Shown here: piece by piece, positions 14,641-21,155 of the stretch
Layout: each line of letters begins with the position of its first letter
How positions within the stretch are numbered: position 1 is the first letter of the stretch
Origin: DATIJP01 sp964569185
GTDB lineage: Bacteria > Chlamydiota > Chlamydiia > Chlamydiales > Rhabdochlamydiaceae
NCBI GenBank assembly: GCA_964569185.1
Contig: CAZMTP010000015.1
Location: 1 to 29,138, forward strand
DNA: 29,138 bases
Direction of reading: 5' to 3'
Made by a program: the position numbers and the translations under genes
Notes under the pieces: generated by a model
The model's database searches: none
Told to the model about the DNA's origin: nothing
Seen by the model: the letters and a program-made list of their open reading frames with translations, nothing else

Positions 14641-15413
14641 AAAAGTGTCTCTTGTTCTAGATGGGGCACAAGTTCTGGATAATGCAGTTCCAGCCAGAGT
14701 TTTAGTTTATGTGTGATCTTTTTAAGATCCTTTTGCATGACAGCAGGTTCTTTGCGTCTTGCATCTTCCTTAAGTCTTCCTGTGTCTATAAGAATCGCTT
14801 TGGCGCCAATAAAACCTAAATTACAGTGGATGCGTGCATCTTCGTCAAAAATTCCTTTTTCAGAGCGGGTGCGTATCAATTGACAGGCAGCTGAAAGCGC
14901 CTGTTTTGCTCCTTCTAAATTTCCTGCACGCATCGTTTGTTCAATATGGTCATAGAGAAGGACCGCTTTTTTCTGCACTAAAAAAGCGGTCTGATCCAGG
15001 GCAATCGGATGTTCAATATGAAGCTTGTCCACAAGTGTGACACTGAGATTTAAATGGGAGGTGGCATGAAGATGCAGATAGAGTAGCCCGCACTCCTCTT
15101 TTAATTTATCGTAAGCGAGTTGACAGCTTGCAAAATCACGACTGCTTTTGGCTTTCCGTTTATAGGTTTTAAAAAATTTGAGCACGTACTGCTGGTCTTC
15201 AGAGACAAAAACCCAGGCTTGGCCGCCCGAGGCTAAATAGTAAAATTTCTGGCCCAAGAGGGTTGGAAGTTCTTGTGGGGTCACCCCTATCTGGGTCCCA
15301 GAGCTTGAGGTGAGGATGCGCGCCACTCTGAAACCGTCTGTTTGTCTCTCGCAAAATTTATAGAGAAAAGGCAGTAAACAAATTAATAGCACAAATTTAT
15401 AGTAACGTTTCAT
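14637..15413 (-). CDS. Kinase-like membrane-anchored paralogue 5 of array
   Basis: At 258 residues this is the shortest member. The membrane segment is at 6-18, then KFCERQTDGF. Landmarks: FYYLASGGQAWVF (57-69), Lys79 in VLKFFK, LKEECGLLYLHLH, VDKLHIEHPIALDQTAF then LVQKKA, FDEDARIHCNLGF with Asp192 and Asn198, and Asp210 in LIDTGRL. The insert between the VLK strand and the next helix is only about 10 residues, compared with 30-40 in other copies. This shows the insert is dispensable and that the core resembles a minimal kinase N-lobe. It is the first gene after the palindromic repeat, so it probably has its own promoter; a TATAAT-like box lies in GATTATAATTA about 10 bases before the start. 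Confidence 0.72.
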   Translation of the reverse strand: MKRYYKFVLLICLLPFLYKFCERQTDGFRVARILTSSSGTQIGVTPQELPTLLGQKFYYLASGGQAWVFVSEDQQYVLKFFKTYKRKAKSSRDFASCQLAYDKLKEECGLLYLHLHATSHLNLSVTLVDKLHIEHPIALDQTAFLVQKKAVLLYDHIEQTMRAGNLEGAKQALSAACQLIRTRSEKGIFDEDARIHCNLGFIGAKAILIDTGRLKEDARRKEPAVMQKDLKKITHKLKLWLELHYPELVPHLEQETLL

Positions 15414-15457
15414 AAATGAGTAATTATAATCTACAATAGATTAAATACATCCTGCGC

Positions 15458-15535
15458 ATCCTGCCGCTTTGCGATCTTGCTTATCTTGATCTCCGAAGAA
15501 TAAACAGGATGAACGGGATCGCAAAGCGGCAGGAT
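15458..15535. repeat. Palindromic intergenic repeat (19-base inverted arms)
   Basis: ATCCTGCCGCTTTGCGATC (15458-15476) is repeated as its perfect reverse complement at 15517-15535, with a 40-base spacer. Similarity extends past the arms on both sides through repeated ATCCTG/CAGGAT units (ACATCCTGCGC on the left, AGGATAGACAGGAT on the right, AAACAGGATGAACGGGATC inside). CAGGAT-rich repeats of this kind are found in intergenic regions of many bacteria. The element sits between paralogue 6 (stop at 15559) and paralogue 5 (start at 15413), the only sizeable gap in the array. It has no T-run on the minus strand after the hairpin, so it is not a standard terminator, though a hairpin in the mRNA could stabilise or separate the two halves. 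Confidence 0.75.
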
Positions 15536-15558
15536 AGACAGGATAGAAGAGAAATTTA

Positions 15559-16413
15559 TCATTCGTTCAGTGAGGGGTAAAAGGTTTTGATCCAACAGTG
15601 GAAAGGAGCCATCACCGTTTCGATCTCTTCAGCGCACACTTTGGGATCTTGGAAGCCATTATTTCTTTCAAATCTACCCACATCCAATTTCACCGCTTTT
15701 TCTCCAACAAACCCGCAATTGGTGCGGATATCTGGGTCACGGTCCTTAAATCCTTTGCGGCAGCGGTTTTCGATGAGTGTGCGCAATGAGAGAATGGCCT
15801 GTTTGGCTTCCTTTTTTTTTCCTTGTCCCATCAGTCTCTGAATGTGGTCAAATGCAGGCTCTGCGCGCCGCTGCAGGATAAAATCCAGCTTGTCTAACAG
15901 AATTTCATGGCGGATATGGAGTTTATCGGTAATAAAGACCGTTTTCTTTAGAAAATCGGTAGGATTCAGATGCACATAGAGAAGCTGCGTCTCTTCTTGC
16001 AGCTCCTCAAAAGCCATTTTATAGCTGGCAAAATCGCGCGCACATTTGTCTAAACGTTTCTCCCTATTTTTCTCACGATAACGGTGTAAAAACCAGGGGA
16101 GAGGCGCCCGATTTAAAAACGCAGAAGGGGAATAGATGCGCTGTTTAAAGAATTTGAGAACGTAGTTTCCATCTTGGCTGGTAAAAACAAAACATTGGCT
16201 TCCAGAGCCGAGGTAGTGATAGGGCTGTGAAAGCGCCTGATCTACTTTTTCTGGCTCTCTTAGGGGCACCTGCCAATCAGAATTATAGGGACGATGGCTG
16301 CTGATGGCTAAGATAGAAAAGCCATCGGTCTCTTTCATGCAAAATTTTGCACAGAGCGCCAGCATGGCCAAAAGAAAGACAAAGTTAAGGCTGCGATTCA
16401 AATGTCCTCTCAA
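15559..16413 (-). CDS. Kinase-like membrane-anchored paralogue 6 of array
   Basis: A 284-residue member when started at a TTG (16413). Another TTG at 16401, just after GAGAGGA, is an alternative giving MNRSLNFVFLLAM. Membrane segment, then AKFCMKETDGF. Landmarks: YHYLGSGSQCFVF (65-77), Lys87 in VLKFFK, LQEETQLLYVHLN, DKLHIRHEILLDKLDF then ILQRRA, FKDRDPDIRTNCGF with Asp226 and Asn232, and Asp244 in KLDVGRF. It carries an arginine-rich insert (HRYREKNREKRLDK) before the helix. It is the last gene of the upstream block: the palindromic repeat follows its stop within 25 bases. Its start overlaps paralogue 7 by up to 29 bases. Confidence 0.72.
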   Translation of the reverse strand: MRGHLNRSLNFVFLLAMLALCAKFCMKETDGFSILAISSHRPYNSDWQVPLREPEKVDQALSQPYHYLGSGSQCFVFTSQDGNYVLKFFKQRIYSPSAFLNRAPLPWFLHRYREKNREKRLDKCARDFASYKMAFEELQEETQLLYVHLNPTDFLKKTVFITDKLHIRHEILLDKLDFILQRRAEPAFDHIQRLMGQGKKKEAKQAILSLRTLIENRCRKGFKDRDPDIRTNCGFVGEKAVKLDVGRFERNNGFQDPKVCAEEIETVMAPFHCWIKTFYPSLNE

Positions 16414-17254
16414 ATTCTACTTTAAAAAAATCGGACAGTTCTGGGTAATGCTCATTGATCCAAAACTGGAGATCTTCTTTTCTTTTATAGAGAGAATTAA
16501 GCGCCCTTTTTTCAGAAAACTCTGCCTTAGAAAAGCGGCCAATATCGATTTGGATCGCTCTCCCTTCAGAAAAGCCGAAATTCTTTTTTAAATTGGCATC
16601 GGCATCCACGATTTTTTTCTCAATGCGCTCATGAATCAGTGCAAAAAGAGAGCGCAGAGTCTGTTTTGCTTCTTCAAGCTGCCCCTGATGCATCTCCATT
16701 TCAATTTTTTCTGGGATCAGCAACGCTTTTTTCTGCACAAAAAACTCATATTCGTTGGGATCAATCGCATGCTCGATACCCAATTTGTCCACTAGAACTA
16801 AAGGGGACGAAAAGGTGCGGCTTTTATTGAGATGTAAAAAAACAAGCCCTGTTTCCTCTTTTAGCTCTCTATAAGCTAAGCAGTAGCTTTGGAAGTCTTT
16901 TTCTAGGGCTGCTTGTTTTTTAACGCTGATTTTCTCTTTTTTTTCTTGGGAGAAAAAGTGGCTGGCCCAAGGCAGATAAAACAGTTTTTGTCTGAAAAAC
17001 TTCAGCACGTATCTGTTGTCGCTACTAGAGAACACATAGCACTGGGCGCCTTTGGAAAGATAGTAGAATTTCTGCTGTAAGATTGTACGGGCTTCTGCGG
17101 GATTTTGAGGGATTTCCCACCTTGGATCAAAGGAGAGATGGGAGCGGATTTTGGAAAGCGCAAACCCATCTGTTTGCTGTGCGCAAAAGCGGCCGGCAAG
17201 TGAGAAGAGGACTAGGGCAAGGGCTAATTTAACGAGCGGCTTGACTAATTTCAT
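16385..17254 (-). CDS. Kinase-like membrane-anchored paralogue 7 of array
   Basis: A 289-residue member with ATG start. It opens MKLVKPLVKLALALVLFSLA, then GRFCAQQTDGF. Landmarks: FYYLSKGAQCYVF (63-75), where the glycine loop is SKGAQ, Lys85 in VLKFFR, LKEETGLVFLHLN, VDKLGIEHAIDPNEYEF then FVQKKA, VDADANLKKNFGF with Asp219 and Asn225, and Asp237 in QIDIGRF. The C-terminal helix LYKRKEDLQFWINEHYPEL shows the W-x-x-x-x-Y/A-P-E-L end found in most siblings, which probably packs on the C-lobe. It overlaps paralogue 8 by 26 bases. Confidence 0.72.
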   Translation of the reverse strand: MKLVKPLVKLALALVLFSLAGRFCAQQTDGFALSKIRSHLSFDPRWEIPQNPAEARTILQQKFYYLSKGAQCYVFSSSDNRYVLKFFRQKLFYLPWASHFFSQEKKEKISVKKQAALEKDFQSYCLAYRELKEETGLVFLHLNKSRTFSSPLVLVDKLGIEHAIDPNEYEFFVQKKALLIPEKIEMEMHQGQLEEAKQTLRSLFALIHERIEKKIVDADANLKKNFGFSEGRAIQIDIGRFSKAEFSEKRALNSLYKRKEDLQFWINEHYPELSDFFKVEFERTFESQP

Positions 17255-18071
17255 GATTCAAATAGGTGGCCAATTCAGGCGCTTTTTGAGAAAGCCATAT
17301 TTCCAGTGGTTTAAGAATTTTAGGTAGCGCCTGCAGGTTTTTTTGCGCTTCATCTACTTTAAAACGTCCAATATCAAACTGGATCGGGGTCTCTTCCAAA
17401 AATCCAAAATTGGTCGCCAAATCCGGGTCCTTATCAAAAATTCCTAAAACGCACCGTTTTGCAATCAGATGGACAAGCGCAGTTAATGCCTGTTTTGCTT
17501 CTTCTGTTTTATTCTCTTCAATCCAGTTTGTCAGGGTAGGATAAAAAGGGGCCGCTCTTTTTTGCAGAATAAACCCGAATTCATCTAGGGAAAGCTTATA
17601 CTGGGGCTTCATTTTATCATAGAGAGTAATCGACCTTTTCAAATGGCGGGTGGGATTGAGGTGAAGATAGAGCAATCCCGTCTCTTCTTTCATCTGCTCA
17701 AAGGCGATCTTATAGCTGCTAAAGTCCTTTTGCAACTTTCCTTTGCGTTTGGCGGCTGTTTTCCGAACGCTTTCTAGGGGAAGAAATTCTAGAGGAGTAG
17801 CATACTTATTCAGATAGCGGAAAAATTTGATCACATAGCGGCCATCCCGCGAGACAAAGGCATAGGTCTGCGCCCCTTTGGCTAAGTAATCAAAGGGCTG
17901 ATTAAAGATTTCTTTTAACTCCTCTTCTGAAAGGGTCATATCGGTGTCCCAAGCGGGGTTGAACGCTTGAGAAAAGCCGATTTTGTAGAGAGCAAACCCA
18001 TCTGTGCGGCGCTGGGTCAGAAAAAAGAAGCTTAAAAAGAGTAATAATGTAAATAATATTTTAAAAATCAT
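17229..18071 (-). CDS. Kinase-like membrane-anchored paralogue 8, first gene of array
   Basis: A 280-residue member, first in transcription order. It begins MIFKILFTLLLFLSFFFLTQ and then RRTDGF; it is the only copy lacking the juxtamembrane cysteine. Landmarks: FDYLAKGAQTYAF (60-72), Lys82 in VIKFFR, MKEETGLLYLHLN, YDKMKPQYKLSLDEFGF then ILQKRA, FDKDPDLATNFGF with Asp215 and Asn221, and Asp233 in QFDIGRF. Between the VLK strand and the helix is a basic insert (VRKTAAKRKGK). A perfect TTGACA lies upstream on the minus strand (18103-18108) with only an AT-rich poor -10 after it, so the upstream block is probably transcribed from this divergent region. Confidence 0.72.
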   Translation of the reverse strand: MIFKILFTLLLFLSFFFLTQRRTDGFALYKIGFSQAFNPAWDTDMTLSEEELKEIFNQPFDYLAKGAQTYAFVSRDGRYVIKFFRYLNKYATPLEFLPLESVRKTAAKRKGKLQKDFSSYKIAFEQMKEETGLLYLHLNPTRHLKRSITLYDKMKPQYKLSLDEFGFILQKRAAPFYPTLTNWIEENKTEEAKQALTALVHLIAKRCVLGIFDKDPDLATNFGFLEETPIQFDIGRFKVDEAQKNLQALPKILKPLEIWLSQKAPELATYLNHEISQAAR

Positions 18072-18101
18072 TCTAAAAAGGTTAAAATTTTGTTTAATAA
18101 A

Positions 18102-18130
18102 TTGTCAATTACCATTTTTTTTGTTATAAT
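18102..18130 (+). promoter_or_regulatory. Near-consensus promoter of the Inc-like GNAT gene, overlapping a divergent -35
   Basis: TTGTCA (18102-18107), a 17-base spacer and a perfect TATAAT (18125-18130). The -10 box ends 9 bases before the ATG at 18140, so the transcript should begin about 3 bases upstream of the start codon, and no ribosome-binding site is present. The -35 lies in the symmetric AATTGTCAATT (18100-18110). On the minus strand this reads TTGACA, so it may also serve the array in the other direction, though the minus -10 is weak. Confidence 0.65.
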
Positions 18131-18139
18131 TCACTAATT

Positions 18140-19279
18140 ATGGCAATTCAAGCAATTCCAAAAGAGCAGCCTTTAAAGCCCATTGAAATTAAAAATGATC
18201 ATTTCCCGCGTTTTCGGAAAGTGACCACACTATTTTTTGTTACTATTGCGATCGCTCCTTTTGGTGCGGCTGCCGGCATTGCGGCTGCAGCGCTTATAGA
18301 GGCTAAAATTACCTTTGTTGTGGCTGCTGCAGTAGGTGGCGTGATTGGTCTTGCTACAGCTCTTGTCATTGCTTTCCTTTTGCATAAAAAAGAACTTTCT
18401 CCTCTACAGCAGTACCGCTTGGCCACATTAGAACAGATTGAAAGAGATCAGCCCAAATTAGCAGAGTTGGTCTTGCAAGCGAAAAAAGTATTTCTCCAAG
18501 TAAGTGATGAGAAATTACGGTTTTATTGGGCAGCAGAGCACCATGCATTACATGATTTGATCACTAAGATCACGCTTTCTGCTCCAATGAAAGATAGAAA
18601 AGGACTTAAAGAGGTTTGGGAAAAATTCTTGAAAAATAGCAATGGAATAGAACTCAGTTATCCACAAGGACCAAAACATCAATTGGATTTTTCTATGGAA
18701 CTAGAGCGGCTGGATGGAAAAGAAATTGCTTTTAGAACTGTATGGTTAAATCCGCGTTTTTCAAGCTTTGAAAAGGTACTTCAAGAGATCACAGCGCTTG
18801 AACTAGAAACTGATGGCTGGGCATCCAATGTGGATCCAAATAGATACGATATTGGGCTAAGGGAGCGCTTTTCAAAGAAAGACTCTCCCGATCGCTGTAT
18901 TTTAGTACGACGTAAAGTGACTAATGAACTTCTGGGAATGCTCTGGTATGAATTCAAACCAAATAATAAGAAATCACAACACATCCCTAAAGAATCGATT
19001 CATATCTGTTATGTGGCACGTAAATCCAATGCGGCCCAGTTACATATTGGCAGGGCGCTTTTAAATGAGTTTTTTAGCAAAGTTTCGATTGCTCTGTCTG
19101 CAATCGATTTGAAGGTGCGCGCGCACAATGAACCGGCAAAAAAACTTTATGAAAATTTTGGATTTGTTGTGGAAGGAACTGATCCCAATTATTACTCTTT
19201 TCCAAGAGAGGATGCTTTAGTAATGCGTTTTAATTATGAGCAGTACATAGCTAAACATTCGCAACGCATAGCCATCTAG
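18140..19279 (+). CDS. Inc-like bilobed membrane protein with C-terminal GNAT acetyltransferase-like domain
   Basis: A 379-residue protein. Two long hydrophobic lobes (about 29-53 and 57-81) are separated by the three-residue turn EAK. This tight hairpin is the defining layout of chlamydial inclusion-membrane (Inc) proteins, preceded here by a polar 28-residue N-terminus. A helical linker (about 86-165) follows. The C-terminal part from about 240 looks like a GNAT fold: CILVRRKVTNELLGMLWYEF (beta2-3), SIHICYVARKSNAAQ (beta4), QLHIGRALLNEFF (300-312, an imperfect acetyl-CoA loop) and HNEPAKKLYENFGFVVEG (329-346, the usual C-terminal signature). The acetyl-CoA loop has one residue more than the Q/R-x-x-G-x-G/A consensus, so activity is uncertain. 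Inference: a type III-secreted inclusion-membrane acetyltransferase. The stop overlaps the convergent gene by 4 bases. Confidence 0.72.
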   Translation: MAIQAIPKEQPLKPIEIKNDHFPRFRKVTTLFFVTIAIAPFGAAAGIAAAALIEAKITFVVAAAVGGVIGLATALVIAFLLHKKELSPLQQYRLATLEQIERDQPKLAELVLQAKKVFLQVSDEKLRFYWAAEHHALHDLITKITLSAPMKDRKGLKEVWEKFLKNSNGIELSYPQGPKHQLDFSMELERLDGKEIAFRTVWLNPRFSSFEKVLQEITALELETDGWASNVDPNRYDIGLRERFSKKDSPDRCILVRRKVTNELLGMLWYEFKPNNKKSQHIPKESIHICYVARKSNAAQLHIGRALLNEFFSKVSIALSAIDLKVRAHNEPAKKLYENFGFVVEGTDPNYYSFPREDALVMRFNYEQYIAKHSQRIAI

Positions 19280-20097
19280 TAAAGTGTGATCGTTTTTTCT
19301 ACGTCATTAAAGTCGCCAGGCACCACTTTGTTCTGTGGGTCGAGCAACTGCAGTTGGATTGTGTGCGTGCCTCTTGAGAGGCCATAAATATAATAGGGGA
19401 GCCAAGCGGTAATTGTTTGCTGGTCCACACCATCAACCGAAACTTTTACTTTGTAACCATCTCTAGAAAGGCGGGTATTAGCCACCCAGAAATCCAGTAA
19501 AATGGGCTTTTCTGGATCATAGGAAAAACTTCCTTGCGGTTCATTGTAGGTGAGAAACGGTTTTCTTAAGTCCACATTCATCGTACTTTGGGCTGCACCA
19601 ACATAGAACACATGCGCAGCAAAAGAGTTTTTCCCTTTTAAACTCTCTCCATAAGCGCGGACAGGAAACGCACGGATCACATGCATGCCGCTGTCTAAAC
19701 TGGCGGAGATAGTAGTGCGCAAAATTTCCACGAAATAGAGGTCGGTCCTGTCTAAAGTGTTATAGGTAGTTTCATAAATTCCGTAGTAGGGCATGTCATC
19801 GATGATAATGCGGACGCTTTCTCCTCTAGAATTTGAAGCAATTTCATCGGCCCTTGCAAAATCGCTATTGGTGCCCACTGGGTAGCCTTCATCATAGATC
19901 TGCACATCTAACGAGCCGCCTCCCAATACCTGGTTCCTTTCAGGAAAAGTGATCTGGATTTTCACATTCGATGGTTCTGGAGTCCTTTCTACTGGCACAA
20001 AGCGGATCTCATCGGTCGAGGCATTTCTATTCTTTTTTTTAGCACAGTGGCCCACGCTACAGGCCAAGGTCAAAAGAGAAAGAAACAATATTTTCAT
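19276..20097 (-). CDS. Secreted beta-rich protein, unknown function
   Basis: A 273-residue protein with an N-terminal signal sequence (MKILFLSLLTLACSVGHC) followed by a lysine patch. Neither cysteine has a good lipobox (TLAC, VGHC), so lipidation is doubtful. The mature chain is rich in beta-strand patterns: KIQITFPERNQVLGGGSLDV near residue 46, RIIIDDMPYYGIYE, and GMHVIRAFPVRAYGESLKGK. A second repeat-like unit (ILLDFWVANTRLSRDGYKVK, then GLSRGTHTIQLQLLDPQNKV) resembles an Ig-like sandwich. The HVIRAF..R.YGES.K and HTIQLQLLD ends look like two copies of one strand-turn pattern, suggesting duplicated domains. It is divergent from the phosphate permease with 53-65 bases between. Periplasmic or surface location is likely; the role is unknown. 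Confidence 0.7.
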   Translation of the reverse strand: MKILFLSLLTLACSVGHCAKKKNRNASTDEIRFVPVERTPEPSNVKIQITFPERNQVLGGGSLDVQIYDEGYPVGTNSDFARADEIASNSRGESVRIIIDDMPYYGIYETTYNTLDRTDLYFVEILRTTISASLDSGMHVIRAFPVRAYGESLKGKNSFAAHVFYVGAAQSTMNVDLRKPFLTYNEPQGSFSYDPEKPILLDFWVANTRLSRDGYKVKVSVDGVDQQTITAWLPYYIYGLSRGTHTIQLQLLDPQNKVVPGDFNDVEKTITLY

Positions 20098-20124
20098 TTT
20101 TTATAACCTTTTACACACTCTTAT

Positions 20125-20152
20125 TTGTCATTTATCTTTTTTTATAGATAAT
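20125..20152 (+). promoter_or_regulatory. Candidate promoter of the phosphate permease
   Basis: TTGTCA (20125-20130) and GATAAT (20147-20152) with a 16-base spacer. The -10 overlaps the first in-frame ATG (20151), so a transcript would start near 20159 and reach the second ATG (20163) after about 3 bases. The geometry is the same as at 6378 and 18140 and is the reason I prefer the 20163 start. Confidence 0.45.
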
Positions 20153-20162
20153 GTCTAGTTTT

Positions 20163-21155
20163 ATGGAACTCATTCTTTTCATAGTCCTATTAGGACTGGC
20201 TTTCGACTATACAAACGGGTTTCACGATGCGGCCAATGTGGTCTCCACGGTGATTGCAACCCGTGTGCTCGCTCCTCTGACTGCCATTGTGCTAGCCGGT
20301 GTTCTCAATACGATCGGAGCTACCCATACCAGCGGGGTTGTGGAAACGATTGCTGAAGGACTGGTGCGGCCCACAGAGGTCACACAGATCATGATTCTAT
20401 CTGCTTTAATTGGGGCTATTATCTGGAATCTGATCACCTGGTACTTTGGCATCCCAAGCAGCTCTTCCTATGCTCTTGTGGGTGGAATGATTGGCGCCGC
20501 GCTCCTTGGGGGCGGCACTGAAATTATCATTTGGGAAGGACTCGTCTGGAAAGTCATTCTGCCCATGGTCTTTTCTCCTCTGATTGGATTTGTTTTAGCC
20601 TTTGTTCTGATCAAGTTTCTGTTTTTCTTGAGGATTCACTACTTAAGAAAAAGAGGAGACTTTGTGTTCCGCCATCTTCAGATTGCTTCGGCTAGCATTG
20701 TGGCACTTGCCCATGGCTTCAATGATGCACAAAAGAGTATGGGTATTATCACCTTGGGGCTATTTTCTGCTGGCGTGATTGGGGCCCCTCTGGTTCCCTT
20801 TTGGGTGATCCTTGCCTGCGCGGTCACGATCGGCTTAGGCACCGCTTTTGGCGGGTTTAGGATCATCCGGACTGTGGGATTTGAAATCACGCGTATCGCC
20901 CCTATTCAAGGGTTTGCCGCGGAACTTTCTGCTTCCTGTGTGATTTTGGGGGCCAGCTTAATGGGAATGCCGATTAGCTCCACGCATATGATCGTGGGGA
21001 GTATTACGGGAGTCGGGGCTGCACGCGGACGAAAGGCGGTCCGATGGAAGATCGGACAGAAAATGGTGGCCGCCTGGATTTTGACATTGCCGGGTGCCGC
21101 GCTTGTTTCTTGTGTCTTTTATAAGTTAATTGCTCTTTTTGTTTCTAAAAATTAA
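20163..21155 (+). CDS. pit: PiT-family inorganic phosphate permease
   Basis: 330 residues from the ATG at 20163; the ATG at 20151 would add four. It is an integral membrane protein of the PiT family with about 10 hydrophobic segments. The family's duplicated signature is clear: FDYTNGFHDAANVVSTVIAT near the N-terminus and ALAHGFNDAQKSMGIITLGL (about 181-200) in the second half. Other PiT landmarks are IPSSSSYALVGG and PISSTHMIVGSITGVGAARG, the paired re-entrant loops. The protein imports phosphate, coupled to H+ or Na+, across the inner membrane. In Chlamydia this gene is usually beside a PhoU-like (DUF47) partner; none is present here. The 3' end overlaps the convergent porin gene by 11 bases. 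Confidence 0.92.
   Translation: MELILFIVLLGLAFDYTNGFHDAANVVSTVIATRVLAPLTAIVLAGVLNTIGATHTSGVVETIAEGLVRPTEVTQIMILSALIGAIIWNLITWYFGIPSSSSYALVGGMIGAALLGGGTEIIIWEGLVWKVILPMVFSPLIGFVLAFVLIKFLFFLRIHYLRKRGDFVFRHLQIASASIVALAHGFNDAQKSMGIITLGLFSAGVIGAPLVPFWVILACAVTIGLGTAFGGFRIIRTVGFEITRIAPIQGFAAELSASCVILGASLMGMPISSTHMIVGSITGVGAARGRKAVRWKIGQKMVAAWILTLPGAALVSCVFYKLIALFVSKN

Noticed and set aside
15458..15535. Intrinsic terminator after paralogue 6
   Set aside because: The spacer is 40 bases and no T-run follows on the transcribed side. It looks more like a dispersed palindromic repeat.
15458..15535. CRISPR repeat
   Set aside because: There is only one inverted pair, with no regular direct repeats or spacers.
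11368..18071. Reading the conserved RFC cysteine as a lipoprotein lipobox
   Set aside because: The residues before the Cys (RF, KF) do not fit the [LVI]-[ASTVI]-[GAS]-C rule, and paralogue 8 lacks the Cys.
20125..21155. PhoU/DUF47 partner for the phosphate permease
   Set aside because: Checked both sides: the neighbours are a secreted beta-rich protein and a porin. No PhoU-like helical gene is in the window.
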